Below are positions 11,643 through 25,625 of a stretch of DNA of 64,000 nt, one piece after another (the stretch's first letter is position 1; each line of letters starts with the position of its first letter). Position numbers and translations under genes: made by a program. The notes below the pieces were generated by a model that was not told where the DNA came from, did no database searches, and saw nothing but the letters and a program-made list of their open reading frames with translations. This DNA is from Hymenoscyphus infarciens. Taxonomy: Eukaryota > Ascomycota > Leotiomycetes > Helotiales > Helotiaceae. The stretch spans positions 124,001 through 188,000 of the forward strand of contig LLCB01000078.1 in assembly GCA_001414345.1 (NCBI GenBank), in the 5' to 3' direction.

Positions 11643-11905
11643 TAGTATAGAATAACATATATAAATACTAGGCTCTAATATAGAAGAAAAGGAAAAACTA
11701 TCTCTCTCTAACTCTAGAAGTAGGCTACTATATATAAGAGGTTTAGATAGTATAAAAAGGTCTAAAACTAAACAACGACATACGTTAGCTAATATAAAAG
11801 CCTAAACCTACGTAACCTTTCTAAAATAGATAATATAAGATAATAACTACTAAAACCTTATATATAGCAGGTACTCTTAGCTATCTAGGATAGTATACTA
11901 TTATA
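11643..11905. repeat. LTR-like repeat, copy 3
   Basis: Shorter copy lacking about 60 bp near its start but otherwise colinear with copies 2 and 4 through ATACTAGGCTCTAATATAG to ATAGTATACTATTATA. The DNA that follows resembles the DNA after copy 2. Confidence 0.6.
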
Positions 11906-13859
11906 CTATCTAGTAGATTAGAAAAAGTTTAAAGTAAAGTTAGAAAAAAGTTCAAAGTAGAGTTAGAGGCGAGTTTAGAGTAGAGTTAGAAGTCGTTTAG
12001 TTAAGAGATAGTAATAACTTAGCTAAGAGTTTACTTTAAGAATATACTAATTTATATCTAATTTAGAGTATTTAAATAAAAAAAGAACTTCTAGCCTAGC
12101 TAGAAGTAAAAGAAAGTAAGAAAGTAAAGATTATAAAATACTATACTAGAGTTAATAGAGTTTTAGCTAGTTAAAACAAAGTAGTTACTAAATATTATTA
12201 AAGTTAAAAATATAAATATTAAAAATACTATCTTAAGTTAGAAATAATAAAAGAGACAGTTTCAGCTAGTTAAAAGCAAAGTTATTATTAAAGTTATTAT
12301 ATTATCTTATTCTCTTTAGTAGTTCTAAATTAGAGTACTTAAGAACTTATTTATATTCGTCTTTATCTTTATCTTTATCTTTATCTTCCGATTCCGATTC
12401 TACTTTAGAAGTAGTAGACGATTCGCTATTATATTATAAGAAGTTTAAGACTAAATTAGATAAGAAGAGAGAGATATTTTAAACTAAAGTACTAATTTCA
12501 TATAACTTAGCATTTTAGCGTATCTCCTTATCTATAGCTAAAAGATTATATACTATTCTAGTAAAGTTCTTTTTCTAATCTCTCTTCTTCGTAGTAGCTA
12601 AGTTTTAAAGCTAAGGTATAATCTTATCTTATATATAGAAGAACCTATCTAATTCCTATACTTCTCTAAGTATAGCTATACTCGAAAAGCAACTTCTAAA
12701 ATTAGTAAAAGTTTCTTTAACGTTTATCTATAAAGATCTAAAAGCGTTCTAAGTATTCTTCTTCTTATAACTAGTTAAAAAGTAGATATCTAAAAGAGTA
12801 ACTATATCTTAAAAGTTATAGAAAACAAGGTCCGATTCTAATTTAGACTAGTACCTAGGCTTAAGATAATCCCTAGCTAGCCTAGATATTATACTCTAAA
12901 TAAGAGCTTTATATATTAGAGGTAAACTATAGTAGTTAGTATTTACGTAGAGTCTATTATATACTAATATCTTCTATTATTAGTATATAAGTAAAATACT
13001 ATTATTTAAAGGTTTAATCTTTTTAGTTATCTTACTTTTTTATTAGAAAGTATTTAAAAAGGCTTTAGTATTATATTAGATAGAGATAGAATATTAGAAG
13101 ATATTAGAGATAGCTATCTATAGCTAAAAGAGGTATAAATTCAAGCTTAGAAGTAGAAGAGAGTTAGATTAAAAAGAGATTAGAGATAAAGCGTTTTATT
13201 AACTTTAAATATCGCTTATCTATCTTTCTAGCTTAGCTAGCTAATTCTTTATTTCTTAATTTTCTACCTCTAAAGCTTATATAACTAACTATATCTAGTC
13301 TATATTTAAGAAGTCCGACTAGTCTCTTTAACCTTTATTATCTCTTTAAGATCTTCTAAATCTTAGTATATAAATACTATTTAAACAGCTTTTAGAAGAA
13401 AAGATAGCTCTAGAAAGTAGTTTAACACCTTATAGTAGAACTAGTTTAGAGAGAGATTTAAGGTCTTCTTAGAAATTCGATATATTAATATCGATTTAGA
13501 GAGAGAGAGAGGTAAGATTAGATTTAGAAGCCTTTATAATAACTATAGTATATCGACTTATTTACTAAACCTAGTATAATAGTCTCTATATAAAGAGGGA
13601 TATTAGAAGCCTCGAGAATACTTAGTATATCTCGCTTTCTTAATATATAATATACGATTTTTACTAGCTATCTATAACTAATACTAAACTCTAATATTAC
13701 TAGCTATCTAGGAGGTCTCTAATTTCCTAGCTATTTAAGATTATTCTTAGTATAACTAATCTAAATTAGGCCTAAAACGAAATAGGTACGCTAATATACT
13801 CGAAAAGAGATATTATTTATACTATTACTAGTAAAGAAGAGTTTAGCCTTTTTATATAA

Positions 13860-14188
13860 TAGTACGAAATATATACTACTATAGAAGAGGTATATAAGAG
13901 TACGTTTAGTAGAATAATATACGTAAATACTAGGCTCTAATATAGAAGAAAAGGCTAAACTAGCCTTTTCTAACTCTAGGAGAGTAGGCTACTATATATA
14001 AGAGATTCGAATAATATAAAAGAGTCTAAAACTAAACAACGATATACGTCGGCTAATATAAAGCCTCGAACTCTACGAAGTATATAACCTTTCTAAAACA
14101 GATAATATAAAATAATAACTACTAAAACCTTATATATAGCAGGTACTTCTAGCTATTTAGAATAGCCTAGGTAATAGGCTATTATATT
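13860..14188. repeat. LTR-like repeat, copy 4 (holds hAT empty site)
   Basis: Last copy, beginning TAGTACGAAATATATACTAC. It contains the uninterrupted sequence matching the target of the hAT-like insertion in copy 1. After it the recognisable repeat structure ends. Confidence 0.65.
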
Positions 14189-16485
14189 AATAAGTTTTTT
14201 TAAAAGTAAGAATCGTTAAAATCTTTACTAAGTTAAAGATCTAATAAGGTTTTTATTATATTTAAAGAGACTTTAACTTAAAAGAAATAACTGTATTTAG
14301 TCTTAAGTTAAACTAAGTATAATATATATAAATATAAAGTTCTTTCTTTTAACTTTATAATAGCTTTATTATTTATTAATATTATATAAATAATATCTTA
14401 ATTAACTATTTAAATAACTTTTATATCTTTTAATTTTTGAAAAGAAATATTAGAAAATATAAAAAGAATAAGTTAAAAAGGTTTTAAATTAGTTTATAAA
14501 TATTAAGAAAAGTAAATTAAATATTATTAAAATTAAATATTTAAAATATATTCTAATTCTAAAGAGATTTAAAGTTAACTTCAAAAAAGTAAAACTTTTA
14601 TAAAATTAAGTTTAATCTAATATTATAATAAATATAAAGTTTTATTTAAATAAATTATAGTAAAAGTATTTTTATAATATAATATAATAGCTTTTAATAC
14701 TTTATAAGTTTTTATTCTTATATACTAGTTAGTTATAAATTAAACTACGGAATCTATAATAGAAAACTATTTATTATTATAAAAGTCTTTAAGAAGTAAT
14801 ATTCTAAGTTTATATTTTATATATTAATATTTATTTAAATTATAAATTTTTATTAGAATACTTTATAATAACTAAACTATTTATAACTAAGTAAGTATAA
14901 TAGTTTAAGTTCTTATTAAACTTTAACCTTTAAAGCTAATTTATATTTAAAAAGAATAATTAAAAGATAGCTATACTAAGTTAATATAAATAGAATATTT
15001 ATATATATAATTAAGTTAAGTTAAATAGCTACTTATATATTCTTTTTAAACTTAATAAGTTAAACTTAGTTAAATCTTTTTATAAAAGTAGACTATATTT
15101 CTTATTATTTTAGAAATAAGTTTAAATATAATTTAGAAGCTCTAAAAAGATAATTTATACTTATATTAAAAAGAATATAATAAACTTAGAAATAAAAACA
15201 CTATTTTATTAACTAATCTACTCTTTTTTAAAAAATAGCTTTATATATAAAAGAATATTAAACTTAGTATAAAACTAATTTAAGAAGTTTATAATTAAGT
15301 ATTTAATACTTATCTAAGTATAAAAAAGAGATACTAGTTATTAATATAATATACTTACTAGATTAGATAAAGTTTAAACTATAAAAGATATATAATAAAT
15401 TACTAGGCTTATAAATAGTCTTTTTTTTAATAAACTAAATAATAAAGATTCTTTTACTCTTTATTAGTATTTAACTACTTTATATAATATTTATATATAG
15501 ATTTTAAATTATTTTTAAAAGATATATATAGATTTAATATTATATTAATCTTTATTAAGTAACTTAGAAAGGATTTAATATTAATACTCTATTATTTAAT
15601 TATAAATACTAAAGAGTTAGTTAAGCTTTTTATATAATAGATTTACTATTTTAGTTATTATTTTAAATTAATTATATTTAATAAAAAACGTTAATTTATA
15701 TTAGCTTTTTAAACTAGATTCTATTATATTATTATTATTAAGCTTAAGCTCTTTACTAGCTATTATAAATAGATAAATAAATAAATAGAGATTATAAACT
15801 AATATATTTATTAGAGACTAAGGTTTTAAATAACTTATTATTAAGATAATTAAAGTAAATTAAATAATTAAACTATTATTTTATTCTTTTAACTTTACTA
15901 ATATATATAATAATATAGAAATTTAATAATAATCTATCTATTAATTTATTTTTAAAAAGCTCTATTAAAAAAATTATTATTTTAATATAATTTAGTTTAG
16001 AATATAAGTATATAAGCTAAGTTTTCTTTATCTACTTCTACTACTACTTTTTATTCTTCTTTTTACTTAATATATTTTCTCTAAAATAGTATAAAAGTAA
16101 GACTATTTCTAAAAGATCTATTAAAAGAGTTTTAAAAGCTTCTAAAAAGAAAGTCTTTTAAATATGTTTATCTTACGTACGTTAAACTAAGAGCTAGTAT
16201 AAGTAGTATAATATACTTATTTATAGTAGTTATTAGCTTTATTAGAAAGAATTCTATAAAATAGAAGCTATTAAGAATATAAAAAAGTAAAAGAGAAAGA
16301 AGTATATCTCTACTATATATAGACTTTAATTTAGATTTTAATAACTTAGGTCTAAAACTACCTTAAATAAGAGTAGTTTCTAGCTAGACTGCTGAACACG
16401 TCTACACGTGGGGTGTAAGAATAGCTGAAGAGATACGGCCTATCTACACCATACTCCGATTAAATCAACATGACACTTATTGACC

Positions 16486-19400
16486 TCAAATCTTTACCTT
16501 CCTGGCGATATTCATCCCAGTGCTAGCAAATGTGGCGCCTCCCAAAATTTCAAAGACAGGCATGTCAATGTCAAACATATTGCCCACCCAATTCCGCACA
16601 TCAATCGCTGACAATGAATCCAGTCCGTACGAGTGCATAGGCTTATGTTCATCTAGTCGATCTTCCGACATGCCCAATATCATCGCGACACGATGTGCCA
16701 ATGCCTCACTCACCACCTCTGCGCCCTCAGCCAGCGATCCTGCCGCCTTCAATCTCTCCACCGTATCGAGCGCGCGATTGCGACCTGATAACTCGGCGGG
16801 TCCATCTTCTTCATCCCCAACCCCATCGAGACCTGGCAGAGGCACAACATGATGCATATGGCCCCAGAAAGGCTGTCTGTATGTCATGGGAACCTCTTCG
16901 AGATGTTTCCAATGCGCTGGAGGCCGAATACCTAGAACGAGCTGGCACCCGACGGGACTGTATGGCAATGGACTTTGGGTGTCACAGAATATTTCCAGGA
17001 GGGCGCAGATGTCTTTGACGTACGTCACGGCATACTTCTCGTTGGCTAGCACGCCTGGTGTGTACTGGTTGTTTACAATAAGATATCCAGCGTCAGGTAT
17101 GGGTCCCAGATTGAGTGCAACGGCTCGCTCTCCCTTGGCTACGCGGTAGTGGGCTAGAGCGTCTTCGTACGAGTTTGCTGCATTATAAGCTGCGAGAGAG
17201 ACACCTCCTATGACGCTCATCATGGAAGATATGAGAATGAAGAAATCAAGTCCAGATGGCATGAGGGTGTGTAGGTTCCAAGAGCCTGTGACCTTGGGAT
17301 CAACGGTACATTTCCAATCGCTATATGACCTCTCAGAAAAGATTCCTTCCTAGGAAAAGATAAGCCAGTTGTTTAGGGGATTTTTGAGTTAGAGAATACT
17401 TACGACTACCACCATTGTGGATTGGATACAGCCTTTTATTGGGGGCATTCTTTCGGAGCAGCTGGTCAAAACAGACCCTAGCATTGTAATGTTGGTTATG
17501 TCACACTTTGGAGCCTCAACATGAACTCCTTGTTGTTGAAGGTCTGCGATTAGTTCCTTTGCAACATCCGCTTGTGGACCTGATCGGGAGAGAAGGATCA
17601 AATATCGAGCACCCCGACTGGCCAGCCATTGGGCCATAGATCTACCTAGTCCACCAAGTCCTCCGGCAATCACATATGTTGCCTTGGAATCGAAGCTGTC
17701 AATCCCAGTTGTCTCAGGTCCATACCTTTTACTTTTTCGCACATTCACAGTACTGGATTCGGTCAAGTTAACCACGATGGTTTCTTTCTCATTTGCTATT
17801 TGTAAATGCGAGAAAATAGGCGTTAGATCCGCTGCTTCATATTCCGTAGGATGGTTCCTGGCATTGGTAGGTGTTCCAGCTTCTGACTTTTTGGCGGCAT
17901 ATTCAAGAGCCTCCGGGGTAGGACTGTGTGTTGCAGGATGGATGACTGTAAGTGATATGCTTGAAGGGACAGAATATGTATTGCTGGACGACGCAAGACC
18001 GGTACGCACCACGATATATCTGCCGCCAGAGTGAACGAAATCTGATTTTGCCAGCAATGGAGTTCGAGAGTCCGAATCTGGGGACAATACAATGTCGAAC
18101 CTCCCTTTCCACTGGGATACGAGCATCGGACTACTGTCAAACCAATCTCCGGGTAGAACTCGCTCCACGGGAAGCCCCAAGTTTTGCGCGATCCAGTCCC
18201 CCTCCGACTCATCAGCAGCCGTCGTCCAAACACCCACGATGCCGCGGTCTATAAGAAGACGGAGAGAAGCTTGTCCTAGAGGACTTGCACCTTCGTGAAC
18301 CAGTACGGTATCGCTTTTTTGAACCTTACCAATCTCGACAAATGCCATGTACGCAGTCACCATCGGGGGTATAATCCAGCTGGCGTGCGAGAATGATACC
18401 GTGTCGGGGATTCGCGCCACAGCCGCAGATGACACTTTGATATGAGAGCGAAATAAAGATTTTGAGCCTGTTTCTTGCGCTTCAATAGCAACCACGTGGT
18501 CTCCGGGATAAAATCCTGCGTTGGGGCCGGCCTTGAGGACTACGCCAGAGCAGCACTGATTATTGTGCTGAAGAGATACTGCTTTAACGGCAATCTCGAG
18601 ATTGGTCCCCTCGACTTCAAGAGCTGGGGTTGATTCCACATAATGAGGAACATCTTCCTGTCCAGTCGCTGATGTCTCAGACATTTCAAATCGAGCCCCA
18701 CCAATAGGAGTAGCAACAGTTTGATGGGGCGTGAGTTTTGCATCCATGTCTTGCTTAAGATATTGTGCCTCCTCAAGACGCCGTGTATGCAGGCGACCAT
18801 CGATTTCCAAATACTCCTGCTCGTAACTTGCATGGGATTCTCTCCGGAGCATCTCGCGAGCCATCTGCACCAGATGCCATGTCTTGTCATTATCCGCTTC
18901 AGCATCCAAAGCCAGAGTAACGAGATGAAGCTCGTAGTATTCTGATCGGAGGGTCCGCGCCAGACCATCAATCATCCCATAGTTGGGGTGTACAGCCCTA
19001 CCCCCACCAGCAGACACCCAAAGCACCCGTCGAGATTTATGGACCAAAGATTGTAAGTAGCTCCACTTGGTCTCATTCAGAGATGCCAGGAATGATGGCC
19101 CGTAGTCGGCAAGGAAGAGCACAAACATATATGTCCCTTTTTCATTGCTGGGAGAGAAAGCCTCTTCCATGTCTAGCACCTGGGGCTTTTCTCCAAAAAC
19201 GTTTTGCAATTTGGCTACCAAATCTTCAGCAAGGGACTTTTGTTGGATGCAAGTCCGATCAATCGCAATGATTGCCTCGCCTCTTGGTTGAAGTTGTGCT
19301 ACCACGGCTGATGTCTGTGGTATGGCGGTGGATATGATGGAACCAAGGTGGTGTGATACATCTTCGTCAAAATCACGAAAGACCAGATCTGTGCCAGAGA

Positions 19401-22400
19401 ATCCATTCTCTTTGAGCAACAAATCCCATTCTTCGGTAGTAAGGGTCGGTGAGAGTTTGTGTCTGTCATCTGATCCTAGCCACCATCCAGGGAACACACC
19501 AAAGACGAATCCAACGGTCCATCCATCAGGTTTTAATACCTCTGTCATCAGAAGTTTTCCTCCGGGTTTCAGTGCCTTTCGGGCATTTCGCAATGTTAAT
19601 CCTATATCAGATGTCGCGTGGAGCACATCGTCAGCTACAATCACATCGTACGACTCTTGCTCCAATCCCTGTTCGGCAAAGTCCCTCTCAATATCAAGTG
19701 TTCGGAAACTCATTTGATGGTGAAAGCTAGAGAACTCTTGTCGTGCTTCTTCTAAGAATGCGGAAGAAACATCGGTGAAATCATATCGTGCGCATCGTAA
19801 AGAAGACCCTGAGGAATCTTGCAATCCGGGGCCAAGTGCCTTGATGATGGGACGGGTTGCTGATGCGGTTCCACCTCCCACTTCCAAGAATTTCAAACCG
19901 GGGGTCTGATGTGCCAGTAAATTTATGTAAGCTGCGGCTTGGGTAGTGTTTCTGTATCCCGCTAATTCTTCGTAGTAGTTTTTGAGCAAACCTGATTTCA
20001 TCAGGAACTCTAACGGGTTGGCTTCTCCATTAAAGAAAGCTACTAGGTTTGACGTTACCGCAGCATAGAGTCGCCCAACATGGTTTGTTTTACCCAGTCG
20101 GTCGCTTAGTTCTTGGAAGGACTTCTCATCTAAGGACGCTTGTTTGCGACGAAGAGATGTATGATGCTCAGCCCAAGCAAAGTATCTTCTCTTCCATTGT
20201 CCTTCATTTTCCATAGTAGAAGGATTGATCTCTTTGACAAGCCGTTCAAGCGACGCTTCCACTAGGATTTCCAAGTCCTGGAAGAAGTCCTCTGAATCGT
20301 TCTTACTTGGATGCATTTCATCTAGGAAAGACTCGGTTTCTTCAAGGGTAAGTTTGTCGAGAGCCACCTTATGATCAAGGTTCATACACCACTGCTTTGG
20401 GTCTGGGAGATCAGAGGAAGGGGGTGTCGAGGTGACGTTTGTCAACTCAAGGCCTTCATACCAAAGTCGGACCTCATTAAAGCCAGAGTCACCACTATCC
20501 AATGCACCACCAGATGCAGAAAATCCTCGTCTGGTGGTCTCAGTAATAGTAGTACACGTTGCGACCCTATCCTGCTGCGGTGCACTCAGTCCTTGACTAG
20601 AGATCCAGAGATGTCTAATAGCGGTGGGAATACACGTGGCCATTGGCTTCGTTCCCCCAGCCGAAAATGCCGTAAAGCAGAGATGCAAGATTACGTCGAG
20701 CGAAACGGGATGAACAACATGCCTTTCGTCGGAGGTGCTGAAGAGAGTCACTTCCGCTTTCGCTTGCTTCATTTTTTCGTTGTAGTATTGCTTGTGTGCT
20801 GTGTTGAACAAAGGTCCGTACTCATAGCCCGATTGTTTCAGGAAACTGTATATATCCTTATTTCCCACCGGTGTTTGGCAGCTTAGAAGAGGACGTTGCA
20901 GTTCGTGTGCAATTTCTTGTCGGCGCTCAATGGTTTTCTTTCGCTTCCAGTTATCGCTCTCGCTTAATTCCACTAAGATTAAACCTCGGCAGTTGAGTAA
21001 CCACTTTTCGTTGATGAAAGTACGAACGGCAAACTCGTATGTTGGTCCACTCGGTCTTGCGATCTGGGTATTTCGAAGCGATGTCTGGACTTCTGCGTTG
21101 CCGGCGTTGGCACTCAAGTCAATTGGACCCTCGATGTGCACGTCACGGAGCACATATCCAGCAATATCGTTGGAATCTTCGTTTAGCTGCTTTGCTGCTT
21201 CAATTGCCATAACGAGCATTCCAGTACCCGGATATAAAATTATGCCATTGACAACATGCTGCTCTGTCCAAGGCGTTTCCGCAGTCCTAATGAAATGCCG
21301 CCAGCGCGCATCTTGGGGATTCCAATCTCTCGACCGAACACCCACGAACTCCGACGGTGTGTTTTCCCTGAGACGATAATTTTTACTAAAACGACTCTCG
21401 TGCCAAAATCTCTGGGAATGATCGAACGGGTATTCAGGAACGTTCACCAGCATCGACCTTTTAAGCTTGGGGTCTGGTGTCGGTTCGTTGATAGCGCGAA
21501 AGTTCAGTTCTGCGCCCATACAATGAAGTTCGCCGAGGGTATTGAGCATGGTTTCGACGGCGGACTTTCCTCTTCGGAGGATAGAATTGTAACCTATGAG
21601 CTTTCCCCTCGGATTGGATTCGAGAATCTGCTTTAGTGGTCCTTGGAGTGCTGCATGTGGACCTATTTCTAGAAGGTGGTCTACGACGATTGCAAAGACG
21701 TGGCTCCTGTCAATCTTTTTAACGAGAGCTGCACGAGATTGGGAACACATAGTCGACACAGCACGATCAAATTGCACCGGAGATACCATATTTTGAGCCC
21801 AGTATTCGGATTCGAGGAGACGGGTTGCATCCGCGTAGTTCCCGGTAACCGTCGAAATCATAAAGACAATGGGTTTTGAATCGTCTTCTTCGGGTCTTGA
21901 GAGGGACCCAACCATCGCTGAGTATTTCTCTGCGATTTTCTTCATTTGTCGAGAATGATACGCCACATTCACGCGGAGTTTTCGAGCAAAGATACCCTGC
22001 GCATCCAGTTTCGCCTTCAGTTGATTTATCAGCTGGTCTTCCCCGGATATCGTCACGTTGCTTGGGCTGTTGATACAAGCAATCGAGATGCCAAAACTCG
22101 ATGCTTCGCTGTTCGCAGTGGCTACGAAGTCTTTTGCTGCAGATTCTGATAATTCTACCGCCATCATAGCACCTTGATTTTGAGATGTTGATAGTTCTGC
22201 AGAACATAGACCGCGAAAATACGCCAGTTTCCACGCTGATTCCCGCGAAAGGTACCCAGCGGAATAGGCTGCTGCAATCTCACCGCTGGAATGGCCTACT
22301 ACGGCGGAAGGAAGGATGTGGAACTGTCGGAGCAAGTTCACAAGTGCTACTTGGAGGATGGCGCAGAGAGTTTGACTAAACTCTGGTTTGTCAACGTTGG

Positions 22401-24967
22401 TAGTCTCTTCAGATCTTTGAAGTTCCTCTTCGAAGTTATTAGCTTTTTCCTCTCGACGTATATGATTTGATGGAGATTACCAGAAATCGACCACGTACAC
22501 CCAAGGCTTCTAATATACCTTCTCGCTTCCTCTAATTCTTCGTAGTAAGATACATACCGTATTAGCTCTCTTCCCATCGCGAACCATTGCGCGCCTTGTC
22601 CGCTGAATACAAAGCCCAATCTTGGACTCCCCGCATGAGCTTTCACGGGGGCTGAAACTTGAGCTTGGAAACCCCCCTCGATGTCGCCGGGCGATCTCAA
22701 TACCGCAAAAGAACGCCATGCGAAATGCGTTCTATGGCTATCTAATGTATACGCCAAGTCCGCGAGATTTAAACTTTTCATATCCTCATCTTCATACGAT
22801 TTCACAATCCTACTGATGCCGTCCTTGTCTTTAGTAGAGAAGATGAAGAGGCGAGGTTCTTCGTCGTTTGTAGGGGGCGGAGAGGCGAGAAGGGTCGGGG
22901 AAGGAATTGTGTTGTGCTTCCCGTGGAGAGAGCGCAGGCGTAGGTAGTTGTAGGCATCGTCCAAGACTATGTGGGAGTTTGAGCCACCGTAGCCGAAGGA
23001 GTTTATGGATGCTCGGCGGAGGCCGGGGGAAGGCCATGCGTAGGATGTTTCTGGGAACTGAGGGGAGGCGTGGTGTCAGTGTGTATGTTTACATTTTGCT
23101 TGGGTCTATGTGGGGAGAAAGAGCCAGGAAATTGGCCCCCTTTTAACAAGGACACGAAGACATACTTTGGACAAAGGAATAGGGGAAGTTTAACACATAC
23201 CTTCAGTTTCAGAAACTCGACATCGATTTTGGGGTTTACTTTTTCGAAGTTGGTATTTGGGGGGATTGTTCCTTTTTCGAGGACGAGGACCGCTTTGATG
23301 ACGCCTGCGAGACCACTGGCTCCTTCGAGATGGCCGATGTTGGATTTGAGAGCCCCACTAGATTTTAATTAGTAAGTTCTGCAGTCCAATGCGATGAGAG
23401 GGATATTTACACATAAAGGGGGTCCTCGCTCGAGCGGTATTTTTGGAATGCTGAGCCGATTGCTTGGGCTTCTCTTGGGTCTCCCTGTATAATGGGTAGG
23501 TATGCTGTTAGCTGGAGAAGGAAGTGAGAAGACAAGGATTCGGTCAACTTACGGCTGGTGTTCCGGTTCCTGAAATCCGTTAGCCTTCGCTTAACTCAAA
23601 GGGGAAGAGCCGGGGGAGAGCAGAACGTGAAGCGAAAGGGGACTTACCATGCGCCTCAAAATACCGGGTATGTGCCATAGACAAACCCGCTTTTTGATAA
23701 GTCTCCAAAATCAACTTCTCTTGCGCCTTACGGCTAGGTTGAGTGATGCCGGGGGTTCTTCCGTCCTCGTTAGAACCCGTTGATCGGACCACAGCACGGA
23801 TTGTGTTGCCGTCGCGAATTGCATCTGAAAGGCGCTTTAAAATTACAACGCCGAGTCCTTCCCCTCGAGCATAGCCGTTTGCTCGGTGGTCGAAGGAGTG
23901 GCAGCGACTGTCTGGGGATAAGAAGTTGACGTTTGACATCCAGATGTAGGGTTCGGGCGCGTTGGCGAGATTTGCTCCTGCTACCATGGCCTAGTGTTAT
24001 GTTAGGTGAAGGATTCGCTTACGCAGGTCTAACATCATCAGGGAGTGTAGGTATGCTGACACTACATTCATTTTGGGACAGATCTCAAAGAATGATAGCA
24101 ATTGCAATATTCTTCGAGAATTGTCGATGACAGGTAACCACCACAATCACAAAGAACGAATCAACACTTACCAGGCTAGTGGACCCATCACGCAATGATT
24201 GGCAAGCAACATCCATTGCGGTCGCTGTACTCGAACAAGCCGAATCTAGACCAATACTTGGGCCCATGAGATTGAAGAACCAACTAATTCGATTAGCTAG
24301 CATACTTAGACCAAATCCTACAGCTGCATAGGGTGGGGGATCTTCGGGATCTCGAGTCAACTGTAACATGTAGTCCATGCTAAATGAGCCCGTATATACA
24401 GCTGCTGAAGTTCCAGATACGCGCTCCATCGGGATTCCGGCATTTTCAAGAGCATTATATGCCACTTCCAGAAGCCACCTTTGCATAGGATCCATCGAAC
24501 ATGCCTCAGAAGGCGATATTGAAAAGAACTCAGCATCAAATAGACCCAAGTCTTCCTTGAGAAAGTGTCCTCCTCTATGGGGTAGCTATTCTTAGTTAGC
24601 ACGAAGTTGCTCATTTTAACAAGTTTCCTAGGTTTCTTACGGTGTTCAACTTGTTTTTCTTGTTATAGAAGCCATCAGCGTTCAGACGATCAGCTGGGAA
24701 TTCAGTCATTGCGCAGCGTCTCTCGACCATCATTTTCCAGAATGCTTCTGGAGACGTCGCATCTTGAGGGAATTTAATGGATAATCCACAAATGGCGATA
24801 GGGTCATTGTCGTTGCCATCGAGCTCAGTGTCAAAGATGGGAGAAGCTAGTGGGCCGTCGTTGAGGTTTGTTTGTGACTCGCCATTGCTTGGTATGGAGG
24901 ACTGTAAGTCCTGCGCAGACGACGGAGCTGCCATGTACATATTTGAGGTTTCTTGATTATTGTCCAT
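16486..24967 (-). CDS. Highly reducing polyketide synthase (KS-AT-DH-MT-ψER-KR-ACP)
   Basis: Nine exons (24967-24641, 24585-24172, 23990-23648, 23569-23553, 23484-23411, 23357-23201, 23057-22481, 22427-17404, 17349-16486) give 2598 residues, normal for a HR-PKS. KS: Cys226 in DSACSS, His361 in EAHGTGTPAGDP, His401 in KSNIGH. AT: GHSSG with Ser683. DH: His1027 in [10 protein letters not shown], Asp1214. MT: motif [12 protein letters not shown] near 1484. The region at about 1865-2185 resembles an enoyl reductase, but its NADPH loop reads [11 protein letters not shown] instead of a GGVGQAA-type motif and the usual N-terminal motif is absent, so it is probably inactive. KR: GGLGGLG near 2226, Tyr2366. 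ACP: Ser2556 in YGLDSL. The protein ends after the ACP with no release domain, which fits the FSH1 hydrolase and the separate enoyl reductase in the cluster. Exon 4 is only 17 nt. Product unknown. Confidence 0.95.
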
Positions 24968-25625
24968 GTTTGTGTTCGTCTTAGTATTTTACCGTCTTTG
25001 ATTTTGGGCTCCACTAAGTATGTTGGGAATGCTCGCTAAAAGAAAATTACAACAAGGAAAAACAGAAAATAAGATTTCTAGGAGGTAACTACAAGCTAGA
25101 TTATGTGGTAGAGAGGCGTTTTGGGCCGGTGAAGTCCGTGAAAACTGTAGCCATGTGGCGCCCTTGACCTCCAAGAGGAAGGCACATTCTGGTTTGAATG
25201 ATGGTTCTCAGTGAATCAGCATGTGTCAGCATTAGATTTGTGGCTTACATGCAATCCTTGTTGAGCTCAACGAATAGTTTGATTGCATTTCGTAGCATGT
25301 AGTATTTCCCTTGAATGCTATAGCATTATTTCTGACATCGGGTCATGCTTCGGGCCGATCGTTTCGGTGTGCATTTCACGCTACTCTTCAGTACTATCCC
25401 CCCCCCCTGAATAAAATGTAGAGTGCACAGACATTTAGTATGGCACAGCGGCCGTGCGCTTACATTTTATTTAGGGGGGGGGATAGTATGTAGGGGCCCT
25501 CCCAAGATGCATTCTCCTTCGCGTTGGACATTTTTAGACAAAGTTTAGCTGACATTTCCTCAAACTACCGAGCCGAGCCGAACCAGGCTACAGTACCAAC
25601 ATATCCAGGGCTGGTATTTTTCCAC
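24968..25625. other. PKS promoter region with a MITE
   Basis: Holds the upstream region of the PKS (reverse strand) and the 3' flank of the FSH1 hydrolase gene. A 93-bp inverted-repeat element sits in the middle. No other gene is seen. Confidence 0.6.
25394..25486. mobile_element. 93-bp MITE with C10/G9 termini, copy 1
   Basis: An almost fully palindromic element. It starts CTATC followed by ten Cs and TGAATAAAATGTA, and ends with TACATTTTATTTA, nine Gs and GATAG. TA flanks both ends (25392-25393, 25487-25488), as in Tc1/mariner-type insertions. The core carries GCACAGCGGCCGTGC. A second copy in the opposite orientation lies at 32107-32193. No coding capacity. Confidence 0.8.

Larger units (their letters stand above)
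7600..16380. other. Large RIP-degraded repeat island
   Basis: Nearly 9 kb have no usable reading frame and very high A+T and TpA content. From about 7800 to 14190 the block consists of repeated modules. A unit of about 330 bp occurs four times, and the DNA between copies 2-3 and 3-4 is also related: shared words include CTAGTAGRTTAGAAAAAGTT near 9350 and 11910, and a GAGAGAGAGAG tract near 10430 and 13500. This reads as tandem or head-to-tail LTR-retroelement-like units destroyed by RIP. From 14200 to 16380 composition is even poorer in G+C and no repeat structure is visible. The island ends about 100 bp from the 3' end of the polyketide synthase. Confidence 0.8.

Noticed and set aside
14200..16380. 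A gene in the most AT-rich part of the island
   Set aside because: Frequent stops in all six frames; no segment of conserved protein could be read.
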